64,000 nucleotides of DNA from Mucidula mucida (Eukaryota > Basidiomycota > Agaricomycetes > Agaricales > Physalacriaceae): assembly GCA_015501055.1 (NCBI GenBank), contig JADNYV010000018.1:248001-312000 (forward strand), in the 5' to 3' direction. Position numbers and translations under genes: made by a program. Positions 34,492 to 46,416 of the stretch are shown in pieces (within the stretch, counting starts at the first letter, position 1; every line of letters begins with the position of its first letter). The notes below the pieces were generated by a model that saw only the letters and a list, made by a program, of their open reading frames with translations, was not told where the DNA came from and ran no database searches.

Positions 34492-36649
34492 TCATCATCA
34501 TCGTCGCTACTCTCCTCATCCTTATCATCAATGAAGATATTACTTTCCTTCAGACACACGAATCTATCCATTTTATCGAGGTCGATTTTATAAAAGTCAT
34601 CGAGGGTGTATTCCGTGTTGCCTTTTTCAAAGATTCCGCCATACAGATATAACGTATTCTTGAGCACAGCTAGCATTGCATTGTAGCGCGGCATGGGCGT
34701 CGTGAGCACCGGGTCGTCTGGATTAATGGCGTCCTCGTCTGCATCCACCTTCGTAACAGAAGGTACATTTTTCTGCAGGGTTATCTTCTACAAGCTTGGT
34801 CAGTATAGCCCGTGAAAGAACCACCGCCGGTCAACCCACTCCATCTTCATTGTCATTGTCCCAATCACCGTCCTCGTCGTCATGATGGGTGGTCCAATTG
34901 TGGGATTGTGGAGGTTTAGGTTTACCTGACTTTCCAGCTTTGCCCTTCTTTTTTGGTTTTTTCAATATCAAGGACACCCAACGTCCTTTCCCGATCCATA
35001 CATACGCGTTCCTGGAGTATTCGCATGAGTACTGTGACGATTAGTGACACAGAATATGCACTGACAAATCGTTCCAGAAAACGCTTTCCAGCGTTTCCTC
35101 CGAGGTATCTTCATCTGTAACGCCACCAAATTGAACGCCCATGCTTTTGTGCTGCCATACAGCCATTGTGCATCCTGAGCGCAAAGGGGGAGCGTATGCA
35201 GTAGACGGGCGCTTTCTGCGTTCCCATTTCACTTTGAGGGGATCGGCCTTCGAGGTCATGCCAGCCTCCGGTGTCGTCAAAGTTAGACTAGGTTATGTGA
35301 GATACTAATATGGGAATGTGATACACGGCGTACTTGAGGAACCAGGTATCTTCTAACATCACACCGACCGGCCGCTTGCCTTTCGCGTATTCTTTGCAGT
35401 ATCCGCCTGGGAAGTATGTCGATCAGAACAATCTGTAGCGATAATGTAGCTGAATGTACCGTGTAACACGATGCCATCCGGAGTAGGCAAGAAAGAGAAA
35501 CCACTTCTGGGCCTATTTGCATACTGTGAGATTATGGCGAAGGCTTACGAAGAACGCGACATACGTTGGGCGAAGTTCAGTCAGTGTAAATTTAATCTCG
35601 CGCCATTTGTATTCTTGTGTGTCGAATAGCCAAAGGTCATTAAGATAACGGGCTGCAGACCGTTAAGAACAGAATTTGGGTATCTGAATTGCAAACGTAC
35701 TGGTGATTCCAGGATCATAAAAGCCGCCAAATAAAACAATGTAATGCTTCCATATCGCCATTCTGGTGAACGGTCAGAAGGTACGATGAAGACATCATCA
35801 TGACACACCGGTGGCCAGAGCGCGCACTGGGTCGCTCTTTAGTTTCGATACGGTCCCAGGAGTGCGTCGTGATGTCAAAAACCCAGAAATCGGCATAATG
35901 ATGGAACGTGTTCTGATTTATGGAGGAGAATTCACCGCCTACATATCTATTACTACTGAGCCCAAAATCACAATGAACAGGGATGCTTACCGAAAAGGAA
36001 CAGTTTACCGCCACCAGCAGGAGCCGCGGCGACAGCGTGCGCCGATCGCGGACCGGGACATACTTTGGACACGAACTTGCGCCATTCGTCCTGGATATTG
36101 AAGAATGAGCAGAGGTGCCTTGGTGTATCTTGAGGCCTACTTTCTCAGGATTGTAACGAAAGACATCCTTATACTTTGAAGATAATGTAAGAACCGTGAA
36201 AGGGGAAGAAGAAAGAGCCTACAAAGTACTGGGGAACCAATTAGTTTGCAATCTTCGTAACTATAGAAATAGCTTACTGCCTTGTTATCGTCGCTGAAGA
36301 ATTCCCCCCCAATGCACCAAAGATGGTTGCCATTTGGACAAGCGGTCAAAGTCGCGTTGGCGCGTCGACTTGGTGTTTCAGCCAATTCTTCGGTGACAGA
36401 ATGCGCCTCCTCCCATTCCCGTCGCATCTACTGATCGGTCATTGAATACTGTTCAGTGTGCGCGTAAGATTGAAAGTTGAATACCTTTTCTAGTATTGCC
36501 TCCAGATCTTCATCGTCGTCCTCTTCTTGTATTACTTTGGACTTGGCGCCACTTTTCTTCTTTTCTTTGCGCTCGATTTTAGTTGCAGCCTTGGCTTTTT
36601 TGGCGGCTTTTGCTGATACTTTGGATCCCGCTGCTTTCTTTTTGGCCAT
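33842..36649 (-). CDS. Kelch-repeat protein, KLHDC4-like
   Basis: Starts MAKKKAAGSKVSAKAAKKAK, a strongly basic N-terminus, then kelch repeats spread over many small exons: PNGNHLWCIGGEFFSDDNKA, NTFHHYADFWVFDITTHSWD, RPSARSGHR, YIVLFGGFYDPG, LNDLWLFDTQEYKWREI and LRSGCTMAVWQHK. A last kelch motif (RYNAMLAVLKNTLYLYGGIF) is followed by an Asp/Glu tract near 34430-34530. The conserved C-terminal KLHDC4 block (GETLAMFYARSREYWAQAA; RYAEYKPVLKEVEKILAEAG) ends QAHSRNRR, TGA at 33842-33844. The last intron (33973-34030) is GC-AG. Homologues are nuclear or cytosolic scaffold proteins of poorly known role. It shares a 152-bp promoter with the amidohydrolase gene. Confidence 0.88.
33973..34030 (-). other. 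GC-AG intron in the kelch gene
   Basis: On the minus strand ...AATCGTTATG|GCAAGCAAAT at 34030 and TTTTTTTAG|CCGAGTATAAG at 33973. This joins NRY-AEYKPVLKEVEK, the conserved family sequence, and continues open to RNRR-stop. Reading through instead gives an unrelated tail ending in DPRFFSRV. Confidence 0.68.
34450..34492 (-). repeat. Hexanucleotide repeat coding (Asp-Glu)n in the kelch gene
   Basis: Tandem CCTCGT units (plus-strand reading) code an alternating Glu/Asp run within a larger acidic region between the kelch domain and the C-terminal block. Units of six keep the frame when copy number changes, so length variation is expected. Confidence 0.85.
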
Positions 36650-36801
36650 GATTGTCTGTCGGCAAGATTGATTGAAGCTCAGATGGCAATCTCCGGCGGA
36701 GTGATTGTGCCTGGCAGCTTTGAGTCTGTTCTGACCAGCCATATGCATATAGATGCATATCAAGCAGCCATTTGAAAAAGATAGCCTGTCTTCCACCTCC
36801 C
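36650..36801. promoter_or_regulatory. Shared divergent promoter, kelch / amidohydrolase
   Basis: 152 bp between start codons on opposite strands must hold both core promoters. It contains TATGCATATAGATGCATATC (about 36739-36758), an imperfect palindrome that includes the only TATA-like sequence. Confidence 0.55.
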
Positions 36802-39800
36802 ATGGCCATGGCTGAGAAAGTGCCGCCGGATCCTTACCGTGCCAACAAGAGCTTCAAACTACGTCGCTTGTTCGGCGGAGCCTTGCTATTGAGCGCCTTG
36901 TCAGTTGGCACGCTGTTCTTGAATCCTCAGCTGGATAACTCGTCGACCCGAGTTCCGTTGCACGCTGTAGAAACCTTACAGAAATGTCGTCAGTTTGACA
37001 TGACACCCGGTCCACCACCTGAATTCTGGAGTCGTACTGAATCCGACCGCTACGTCGAGGGCAGCAAACCGGTCTACATCAAGAACGCCACCATCTGGAC
37101 CGGGGGCGTCGACGGACTTGAGGTCATCAAAGGCGACTTGCTTCTTGCTCGAGGACTCATCCAACAGGTCGGCTCTATCTCTGCGAGCGCGTTAGAACAA
37201 TATTCAGACTTGGTCGAATACGATGCAGAGGGTGCTTGGGTTTCGCCAGGGTACGCGCCTGTTGTCCTGTTTACTGTATAGCATCATCTGAAAGCTACCT
37301 AGCATCTTCGACTTGCACTCTCACATGGGAGTATTCAGTTTACCCATACTTGACGGTGCATATGACGGCGACTCGATAAAGGGTGATATGCAGCCTTGGC
37401 TACGCAGTCTGGATGGGCTGAACACACACGATGAGTCGTACGAAGCGGTAGTTGCAGGCGGTGTTACCACTGGTGTCATCCTCCCTGGCTCTGCAAATGG
37501 AATCGGCGGACAAGCCTTCGTTATGAAGTACCGATACACTGCGGAGAAATCACCGTCGTCAATGTTGCTAGAGCCTCCTCACTCTATCATCAATGGTTCC
37601 AATGTTGCTAGAGCCTCCTCACTCTATCATCAATGGTTCCAATGTAGACCCCTCCTTGCCTCCGCGATGGAGACAGATGAAGTATGTGACTGTCTCGAAG
37701 TTTTTTGAGTTGGTAGTAATTGTTTCTAGGCACGCTTGTGGCGAGTATCCGAGTCAGTCCATTCTGATGTCGGCTAATCAGGTCTCAAGCTTATCTGGAC
37801 GCGTGTAGGTAGCGTATATGGTCAGACACGAATGGACACTATTTGGCACTTCCGTCAAGCCTACAACCAGGCACGCCAAATCAAGGAAAAACAAGACGCG
37901 TACTGTTCCGCGGCTATGACCGGAAACTGGAATGGTCTTGGAAAATTTCCGGAAGATCTTCAATGGGAAGCTCTTGTTGACGTTCTTAGAGGACGTGTCA
38001 AGGTCAGTGCCGCTCTACCCCTCGCGCGCCGCATCGTCTCAAGGAAATTTAGATCCATAACCATTGCTACGAGGCTGTGGATCTTGACGGTATTGTAAGA
38101 GTGAGTACTTGTATTTGATTTGTTATCACCGCTCAAACCCTACGCATTCTAGTTGACGAACGAGTTCAAGTTCTCGATAGCCGCATACCATCATGCGCAT
38201 GAAGCCTACCTTGTTCCTGATCTTCTCAAAAAAGCCTACGGTACATTATCGTTGCATTGCATTGTGACTTGAGTCGTATTGACTGTGCTTTTGCGTTCTA
38301 GGTAGACCGCCCGCTGCAGCAATTTTTGCAACCGCTGCACGTTATAAGCGCGAAGCTTACCGCGGATCAGAGTTTGCAGCCAAAATCTTGGCCGATAATG
38401 GTATTCAGGTTGTTATGAAGGTAGTTCATCATCTTACTCGTCAATTGAGGCTTAATCGACATTGTCAGAGCGATCATCCTCTTCTCAATTCTCGATATCT
38501 CCTACATGAAGCACAACAAGCCCACTACTACGGTCTTCCGGATAACCTGGCTTTGGCTTCTGTTACCTCGACCCCCGCTACGGTGGCTGGTTTGGACCAC
38601 CGAGTTGGGTTCATTAGGACAGGTGAGTCCCGATGTAACTCGCGACATTGAAGCTTGCACTCACGACATCACAGGATACGATGCCGACGTCGTTATCTGG
38701 GACAGTCATCCTCTTGCCCTTGGCGCGACTCCCAAGCAAGTATTCATTGATGGTATCGCGCAGCTCAAGGACCCCTACTCTGTCACAAAGCCTGACTTAT
38801 TCCAAAAAGCTCCTCAAACTCCCAATTTCGAGAAGGAAGCGAAGGACGCGGTCAAGTATGATGATCTGCCTCCACTTACTCCACATGAGACTGCGGACTT
38901 TGTGGTCTTCACGAATGTCTCGAATGTGTTTGTGAAGAAAGACGGTGCTGTTGTGAAGGCACTGTCTGAAGTTGCCGGTAGCGTGGTCGTCGTTAAAGGT
39001 GGCAACATTGTCTGCAGTGGGTCGTGTCCAGAGGCATTTTCCCCTTCTCATTCAACGGCTACATTCATTGACTTGGAGGGCGGTTTCATCTCGTGAGTGT
39101 CTCTTAGTCGAATCCCTCACTTCACACTACAAATTGACCCTTCCTGCAGGCCTGGCCTCATCAGCTTTGGTAGTCCGCTGGGCTTGGAGCACATTACGAG
39201 CGAGGCCAGCACGAATGACGGCTCAGTTCCTGACGCTTTGACTGGAAATACTCCTGCAATCTTAGGTTCGGAGGCTTTCATTCATGCTGTCGATGGCCTC
39301 CAGTTCGAATCTCGGGATATGCTGTGAGTTCATTTCTCCTCCTCATTGTCGACCAACTTTTAAGACGTCTATAGCATAGCGTACCGCGCGGGAGTGACCA
39401 CCGGTGTTACAGCGCCATCCTCCTCCTCGTTCATTTCTGGATACAGCACTGCTTTCTCGACAGGCTCCTCTCACAAGCTTGAGAAGGGTGCTATCATTCA
39501 GAGTGTCACTGCATTACATGTTGCTGTCACCATGAATTCCGGCATCAGTGTCAGCACCCAAATAGCCGCCTTACGTGCTCTCTTATTGAAAAGTCCTGCC
39601 TTTGATCAAGTCCGACAAGTCCGTACTCTCGTATAGAACCCATTCATGCTTTTAACGCCATAGTAGGGTTCCATGCCGTTGGTCATCAATGTTGATAGTG
39701 CGGATATTATGGCGACTCTGATACTACTGAAGAGTGAAGTAGAAACCAGCATAGGCGAAACGCTCAAGTTCACTTTTGTGGGCGGTTCAGAGTCTCATCT

Positions 39801-40319
39801 GTTAGCTTCGGAAATAAGTGGCGCAGGCATAGGCGTCATCTTGATTCCATCTCGTCCGTTCCCTGTAACATGGGAAGGAAGGCTATTGTATGCCCAAAGC
39901 GTTCTTCTTTGTTATTCGGCTTACTGTCTTCCTTTAGCATGCCTGGCCCCCCACTTTCGCCTGACACGATTATAGGACACCTGCTCACGCACAACATCAC
40001 CGTCGGGATTGGTGTTAAGGAACAATCGAGTGCGAGGAATGCAAGGTTTGATGTCGGTTGGGTCAGTTCTCCTCCATTCGTTCACCGCAGCTGAGCTGAC
40101 CGGTGTTGGTGTTGTATTGTATAGGCTGCACTTAGCGCTTTCGCAGGATTGTCCAAAACTGACGCGTTGGCGCTGGCGACGACGAATCTCGAGCAGCTTT
40201 TGGGTATTGCCAGTCCGAGTGAAGATCTTGTTGCCTCGAAGGCGGGTTCTTTGTTGGACGTTGAGGCCAAGGTCGTGGGTGTCATTTCCCCGAGGAAAGG
40301 CGTTGTGGATCTGTTTTGA
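36802..40319 (+). CDS. Membrane-anchored amidohydrolase (fungal CE9-annotated family), frame broken by a duplication
   Basis: Starts MAMAEKVPPDPYRANKSFKL with one N-terminal membrane anchor (RLFGGALLLSALSVGTLFL). Two amidohydrolase-like halves follow. First half: VYIKNATIWTGG, IFDLHSHMGVFS (metal HxH), GVTTGVILPGSANGIGGQAF, IHNHCYEAVDLDGIVRLTNE, HHAHEAYLVPDLLKKAYGRP, MKSDHPLLNSRYLLHEAQQA and GYDADVVIWDSHPLALGATP. Second half: LISFGSPLGLEHITSEAST, IAYRAGVTTGVTAP, GPPLSPDTIIGHLLTHNITV and a C-terminus ending VISPRKGVVDLF. About a dozen introns join in frame. The single obstacle is the 40-bp tandem duplication at 37561-37640, which shifts the frame and leads to a stop at 37706-37708. Substrate unknown; imidazolonepropionase- and GlcNAc-6-P deacetylase-type enzymes are relatives. 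Confidence 0.87.
37561..37640. repeat. Exact 40-bp tandem duplication inside the amidohydrolase gene
   Basis: The 40-base unit beginning AATGTTGCTAGAGCCTCCTC occurs at 37561-37600 and again, without a mismatch, at 37601-37640. Forty is not a multiple of three. The first copy is in frame with upstream sequence, and the second in frame with the downstream DPSLPPRWRQM block. One copy alone would give an unbroken reading frame. Confidence 0.97.
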
Positions 40320-40509
40320 GAATGATACACGTATACGAAGGATCTGTGGAGTTGACGTTAATTGACATGGAGAATGCATGAAAACTTCTTAATCACACAC
40401 GCACATGGACTGAGTGTTTGAGACGAATGGCAATGCGGCGTTCTCGATGTTTATCATGCCATCAGTTCTTTCACTCTTCTACTCTCATTGTTCGCGTCTC
40501 GATCATACG
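40320..40509. other. Short tandem-gene spacer
   Basis: 190 bp between the amidohydrolase stop and the preferred ATG of the next F-box gene. An in-frame ATG at 40447 would lengthen that gene by 21 codons. Confidence 0.5.
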
Positions 40510-41686
40510 ATGAGAAACAAGCCTCCTCCACTTCCACTGGAGATTACTGACTCGGTCATCGACGAAGTGGATCAGTATCGCGACGTTCATGCGAGAGTCG
40601 TCACTCTTTCTTCGTGCGCGCTCGTGTGCAGGCAATGGCGGATCCGGGCGCGTCGGTGTCTATTCGACGTGGTCGCGTTCAACACCGGTCAACAGAGGCG
40701 GATGGACGCGTTCAGGAAACTGCTCTGTTATCCTCATTGCACTATCCTGTCGTCTGTCCGCTTGATCCAGGCCGAGCTGAAGGGGCGAGAGTTTTCGCTT
40801 CCGTGGATCTTGTCGGAACTCTCTGTTCTCCGTGATCTCACGACGCTCGACCTGTCCGCCACGAGTTTCCGAGAAGTGTCACCGGATTCAGAATGTTTTG
40901 CCAATTATCGCTCGTTGACAACCTTGGTTCTTACTGCGTGTACGTTTTCGACTTGTCGCGACGCAGCTGGAATTATCGGGGGGTGTTTGGGATTGGAGTA
41001 CCTCGCGATGGTATCTTGTACGCTAGGAGATGAGAGTTCCCATGCTGATAGGCCTAACACGCCTCTTGTTTCTCCTCCTCCGAGATTGAAACATTTGGTA
41101 TTTGAGAATAGCGAGCCCAAGCGAAAATTCCTTGCCTGGCTCTGCACAGGCGAATCCTCTCTCACAGATATGAGGATACGGGGTACAAAATCTGGAGATA
41201 TTTCCATCATCAACGCTTTGGCGCGCCACGCTGGTCCTAAAGTTCTCCATCTCACCATTGGCTTGGACGCAAGTTCAAACGCAGGTAACGTACGCTAGTT
41301 CGTCGTTGATTGCCATTTTAATATTCTGACCAGATGCTATTCTGGGCTCTGAAGAACTACGCCTGCATACCTGCACATCTATGTGTTCTCTCACGTTGGA
41401 AAACGTCCCCCCGCGCGCGGCACACGCTGTTACATTCCTTGCGCGCATGAAATGGCCGCACGCGGAAGAGCTCACGCTTGCCTTTGGGGGTGTCGATAAT
41501 TCCTCGAACAGGATCGGTTTCTTTCCGTGGATGCATTTGGCGGTGGTACTGGAGCAGTCCAGTTTTGGGGGGTTGGAGAGGCTCAGCATTGCGGGGTTGT
41601 GTCCGCCGGGTGAGATGCTGGTTGTTGAGGAGGCGCTGAAAAGGTTGAGGACTAGGAGGAGCCCATTGGAGATTGTCTGGATTTAA
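40510..41686 (+). CDS. F-box-like / LRR-like protein
   Basis: Two exons (40510-41284, 41334-41686) joined at NA|DAILGSEELRL. The start MRNKPPPLPLEITDSVIDEV leads straight into an F-box-like helix pair (VVTLSSCALVCRQWRIRARR). A leucine-rich tail follows, with TTLDLSATSFREVS, SLTTLVLTACTFSTCRDAAG and GLEYLAMVSCTLGDES, ending RRSPLEIVWI. This is a typical agaric F-box protein, probably an SCF substrate receptor; target unknown. The frame is clean. A small GAAA-loop hairpin lies in the 3' flank. Confidence 0.8.
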
Positions 41687-41706
41687 ACGGTAGATTACCG
41701 GCAGGC

Positions 41707-41737
41707 CGGAGAACGCCGAAAGGCGTGACCGCCGGCA
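41707..41737 (+). other. GAAA-loop hairpin in the 3' flank of the F-box gene
   Basis: ACGCC-GAAA-GGCGT (about 41713-41726) is nested inside CCGG...CCGG, about 20-50 nt after the stop codon. A stable stem with a GNRA-type tetraloop. A role in 3'-end formation or mRNA stability is speculation. Confidence 0.35.
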
Positions 41738-41918
41738 GGATTCCATTTGGAGAAATTTCAACTTGGTTTCCACAACGACCTTTGCACGATCCTCACGACT
41801 TGCATCATCCCGCTCTCCTCATCATCTCCCCGTCTGTATGCCGAAACCCTGAAGTCTCCCTTGAATCGTATAACTGTCACTCTTTAAACCCTCTGTTGTA
41901 ACCTTGGCTTTACAACCC

Positions 41919-42864
41919 ATGCACTCTTTTATGGCCCTGGCTTTGGCGTTATTCTCCCTGCAGAGCATTCTCTGTGTACAAGCTGCCTTATACGTGCGCT
42001 GCGCCCTTCAACTTCTATTCGGAGCCAATACTGACTTGTTTTTCTGCAGGTGATTGTGCCGGCCTCCGGTTCAACATGTCATGGTGGCGAGGAATGCACA
42101 GTACAATGGCTTGACAACGGAGAGGCGCCGCTTTTAGCGTCTTTTGGTGTTTGCTCGGTCGGTCTCTATACTGGAGATAATGTGCGTCTTTCGAAGCGCT
42201 ATCCCCAAAAACTTGTCTTAATCCACGCTTTAGCAACTCGTGCAAACGATAGAACCACTTGATGTCTCCGCCAGCCACTCCCTCACCTTCACGCCTATCC
42301 CAGAGGCGGGTCCTACCTCGGATACCTAGTCTGTCTCTCTCTTATTCTCATCGCGGGGCAAGCTGACCGGGCCTCTAGCTACATCTCCTTCATCTCGGTG
42401 GATAACGCGACAGTCAGAGCATACTCGCCTTATTTCCAGTTAGTGTCCTCCAACTATCAAGTGAATATCCCTAATACGTCCACAGACTCGACCAAATGTC
42501 TGGCTCCTTCTCATCGCCGTTGGACTCGGCCACGGCGAGCATCCCCGTCCCATCCGCCACATCGACATCGGACAACACGGACACCACCTTGGCTACGATC
42601 ACGGTCGGAACATTGGCAACTGTTCTCCCTTCCATCTCAACTCTGAGCGCGACGACACCTCTGTCGACATTCTCACCACCCTCATCGTCAACTTCGAGGT
42701 TGACGACATCCGTGTCCCGCTCATCCACTTCAAGAGGAAGTTCTACTGCCAGCGGCGCAGCACCCTCAGAGTCATCCAACAGTGCTTCCTCACGGACTAA
42801 TACTTTGTCGCCTACAACTATAGGTATCCTCTCGTTTTGTTTACTCGTCGTTAGTTTGTTCTAG
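41919..42864 (+). CDS. Secreted Ser/Thr-rich GPI-type protein, copy 2 (divergent)
   Basis: Begins MHSFMALALALFSLQSILCV, a signal peptide. A Kre9/Knh-like domain (LYVIVPASGSTCHGGEECTV; QWLDNGEAPLLASFGVCSVG; LVQTIEPLDVSASHSLTFTP; SFISVDNATVRAYSPYFQLD) is built from five exons that join in frame. Then comes a long Ser/Thr stalk and a C-terminal hydrophobic segment (TIGILSFCLLVVSLF) fitting a GPI signal. It has more Cys than the two related genes in the window, suggesting disulphides. Likely at the cell surface or wall. Confidence 0.8.
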
Positions 42865-43123
42865 GGACACTCCCCCGCGACCTCATTTTGCTATCTTTAT
42901 TGTTTTGCGCCACCTTTCCATCTGTATCATTACGCTTATACCACTTGTTCTCGTCAGCCGTGGTGCTCAATCAGCTCCTTCAAAGCAACTGACCTATCAG
43001 CATTTGTTACCCACGCAAAGGTCGCATTCCGCAGTCGTACATAGATAGCCCTTCAATTCTAGAATTGTGGCGTGAACCAACTTCCGTTGTTGTATCCAAA
43101 CTTTTAGTCATTAGCCCGTCCTG
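42865..43123. other. Convergent intergenic region
   Basis: 3' flanks of GPI-type gene copy 2 and of recyclin. Its right edge (from about 43100) belongs to the sequence that recurs in inverted orientation at 50001-50145. Confidence 0.55.
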
Positions 43124-46100
43124 TTAGCATATTATACAGTCCTCTTTGAAGCTTAGATTATACATCGTCTTGTCCACCGTCTTCTCAATCTTCTTCCAAT
43201 CCGACCGGCGCTGGATGAATTCATAGATATCCTGTATCCATGTCAACTATGGATAGATTTCTTTTAAACACAACAATACACACCTCAGGCCGGTACGCCC
43301 CACCATACCGCGTTACATCCCGAACGATCTGCGCCAAATCCTTCGCATCCTCAACGACATACACATGCCCCAGCATCTTCAAATGCGAAAAATCCGCAGC
43401 TATTGTCGGCACCTTCAATGACGAAATGAACGCATAGTACGCATTCAAATCAGCGATGACCTGGAATCCGCCATTGAGCGAAATGATCTGGCGCTTGATG
43501 TGCTTTTGAAGGATCCTGCAAAGCGTCAAGTGAGCAGTTGATCCCAAGCCCAGGAGGAAATGCTACCCAATCAGCCGTATACCGACTTCCTGATGAAAGA
43601 CCTCCAGCACTTCTCGACTCGTGCTGCCCTTCAGCAGCTTGCAATGCATCTCCAAACACTTGATCGCCTCTGTGCACCCTTTCGTCGGACCGAGCTCCAT
43701 GGCCGCGTCCTCCGGCGGGTAATACTCTCGTGGTTTCGTCAACGTTATGATGATGTGTTCCACCTGAAAAGCAGACCTCAAATCAGCCACGATCTTTACA
43801 AAGACTGGTAGCAACGTACTTGATTCATCAACACCTCAGTCCCAGCATTCAACCCGCCTGCAACTGATTCATCCAAAGCGTTCTCGAAGCGCTTCTTTTC
43901 TCGCACAACAGCGTTCAGGAAATCAGTCCGGTCGATGTGTGGTGCCTGCGACCATATGAGTGGAGGACAGAGCAGGAATTTACAATAGATCACACCAGCT
44001 CTTTATCGAAATAGACTTGCACCATGGATTGGATGGTGTCACCAATATGTACCAACTCAAAGAACTGCAAAAGCGGAGCGACACTCGTCGTCTCCTCGTG
44101 CTCAGCAGGTTTGTATGCCATCATTTGTTCGGTGGCGCTGTGAAAAAATGTGAGCGAGACAAGTGATAGCGAGGTATGTTAACGTACGCGCCGAATCCTT
44201 TCGATACATGACGTTCGCCCAGCGCTTGCAGCAACAGGATAAACACTTCTTCGATGGTGTCTCGAACCCGGTGACCATAGTGCCCTGGATAACCGGCAAA
44301 CGTTTCAACACGCTTCAATCCTTCTCGATCAGCATGAATGAGTTCCAAAGCGACATCAAGAGATAACAACAAATCCATCTGGTTGACACCCGAGCTGGCA
44401 GTCAATGGCGTGATGGTAGCACTTTTCGATGTGCTGATAGACGTCGCAGAGGCGGGCGGAACATCTTCAGCTAGAAGCACATCAACAACCCAGTTGCAAG
44501 TGTGCGTGAGATTCCAAACCTTGATCTAAATCCAGCTGTGGTTTCTCTTTCTCTACTAACGTTTCATCATCGTCAAGATCTGCATTGTCGAATAACATCT
44601 CGCCGTCTCCTTCTAGCTTTTTGGAATAACCATTCCCCATTGCAGACGCATTACCAGCCCATCGTTGCGGATTGAGCATAGCGATACCTTGAGCAGCCGC
44701 AGTACCACCTGTGATGATAGCCCCACCAACAGCATTAACAGTCCGAGGGACAATCGTGACGGGCAGAAGCAAAACATCTGTGAATGAAGCCAATAAATTT
44801 CTCTTGACCTGCGCAGGATTATGCGAGCCCAAGAAGCGAGCGGTATTTGACGGAGCCGACGAAGCCAGTCTCTCTGCATGCTGCGAAGAATTGTAAGCGT
44901 CGGTGTTTACGCAGTAAGAAGACATTACCTGACGATCCCACCCTCTGCATACAACGTCGAGGGATTGTTTGACGGATTCCACTTCCTCGTCTAGATATTC
45001 ATCCATGTTGACTTCGAACATCTGATATCTATGCAAAGGCCGCGTTAAAACAAAGCGTAACAAAAAAGCACAGATAATTCCTAACACGACATCCTCAGCT
45101 TTCGTTTGGGTCAAGCTGTAATCCGGGTTGGCTTTAGCGGCTTCGAGGATAGCGTCCACCATTTTCCAAGCCTCCTTGAATGTGGCGGCTGCGGCTCTCA
45201 AGTATATATCGTTTGATATTTCTCGTGCTCGTGTAAGAAGCGACGTGATGTATTCTCCGACCTTGGAAGATCTAAGAGTGAGTGGGAACTCAAGTGAAGA
45301 GACGTACCACTTCCGTCGCAACACGATCGGCAAAGGATATCAAGACATCCGCTGCTGGTGGAAATACGCGAACGGCGCGCGAGCCGTGCTCCGTTACAGC
45401 ACCGATGACTGCTTTCATGAACTCGTCCATGGCATCAAACTCAAGATTATCACCCTTCCTACGTATGATTCGATACCTTTCGCAGGGAGAATAGTAAACA
45501 CTCACGTAAAGTTATCAAGGGGATTCCATTTCTCCTGTACATAGAAGATCTCGCGCTTCTCTGCCCAAACCTTGCCCATTTCCCAATCGCCTCGTCTGTC
45601 CCAAATCTCCCAACTGGATGATGCTGCATCTCTCATTCCTGATTCATTCGATTTTCCGTCGGCCAAATCGAACGCAGCGAGAAGATTAGCGTCAAAGCGG
45701 TCCATCGCCGCTCTTAAAGATGCGGCCATAGTCTGCCATTCTCGTATAGGCTGCACGAATGCGGAGAGGTATAGGGATAATAAACGCAGAGTCTTTGCTT
45801 CCTCTCTAGGTGTCTGCGCTACAAAGTCCGAGAGACTGTTTAGAACGGCATGTGGTGGGGAAGATAGGATCTGGGTGAGGGGTTTGAGTAGGCGATGGGC
45901 GCGCATAAACCGTGTCCGGAAGGAGGCATCAACGAACGGCATCCCTGGCGTTTTGGGTGATATTGAGAGACCGTCGAATGCGCCTACAAAGTCGCCCATC
46001 TCTGCTGGAGGCGGGCTGAGGACGTCGACGGAGGCAAAATCACCAAAGTCATCGTCGACTGGGATTGTTGGTGGGGCGGCTGCGCGTGATGCAGCAGCTT

Positions 46101-46416
46101 GTCCTTTTGATTTCGCATCCAAGTCGTCGAGCACCGAAGTGAGAGCGTGTTGGTCAACACATAGCGCTTTCCATCGTTGTTCCCAGATGGATTCGTCTCG
46201 ACACAGCGCAGCAGTCGCTCTAGCGCATCGGCCATATGCCGGAATGTCCGGAATGGGGAGGTAGGAAAGGACGAGGAGATGCAGATCCGTTGGAAGAAGG
46301 CCGACAAGCGGCGACCCCGCAGGTTTAGGCGCCGGGCCGCGCGAGAGTAATCGGGCACCAGTGGACGTCGCCGACGCATACAGCTTGACTGGCTCCAATG
46401 TCGCAAACTTGTCCAT
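43124..46416 (-). CDS. RCY1: Recyclin (RCY1): F-box plus Sec10-like domain, C-terminal CAAX
   Basis: Starts MDKFATLEPVKLYASATSTG. F-box at about residues 35-85 (PLVGLLPTDLHLLVLSYLPI; CARATAALCRDESIWEQRW), then a long exocyst Sec10-like helical region: REIFYVQEKWNPLDNFT, DAMDEFMKAVIGAVTEHGSR, NMDEYLDEEVESVKQSLDVV, SNTARFLGSHNPAQVKRNLL, LIHADREGLKRVETFAGYPG and ILQKHIKRQIISLNGGFQVI. The last exon ends IYEFIQRRSDWKKIEK...LSFKEDCIIC. The terminal CIIC is a CAAX box; with Cys in last place farnesylation is expected. Yeast Rcy1 directs recycling of plasma-membrane proteins such as Snc1 from endosomes, and membrane anchoring fits that role. Multiple short introns; frame clean. Confidence 0.93.
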
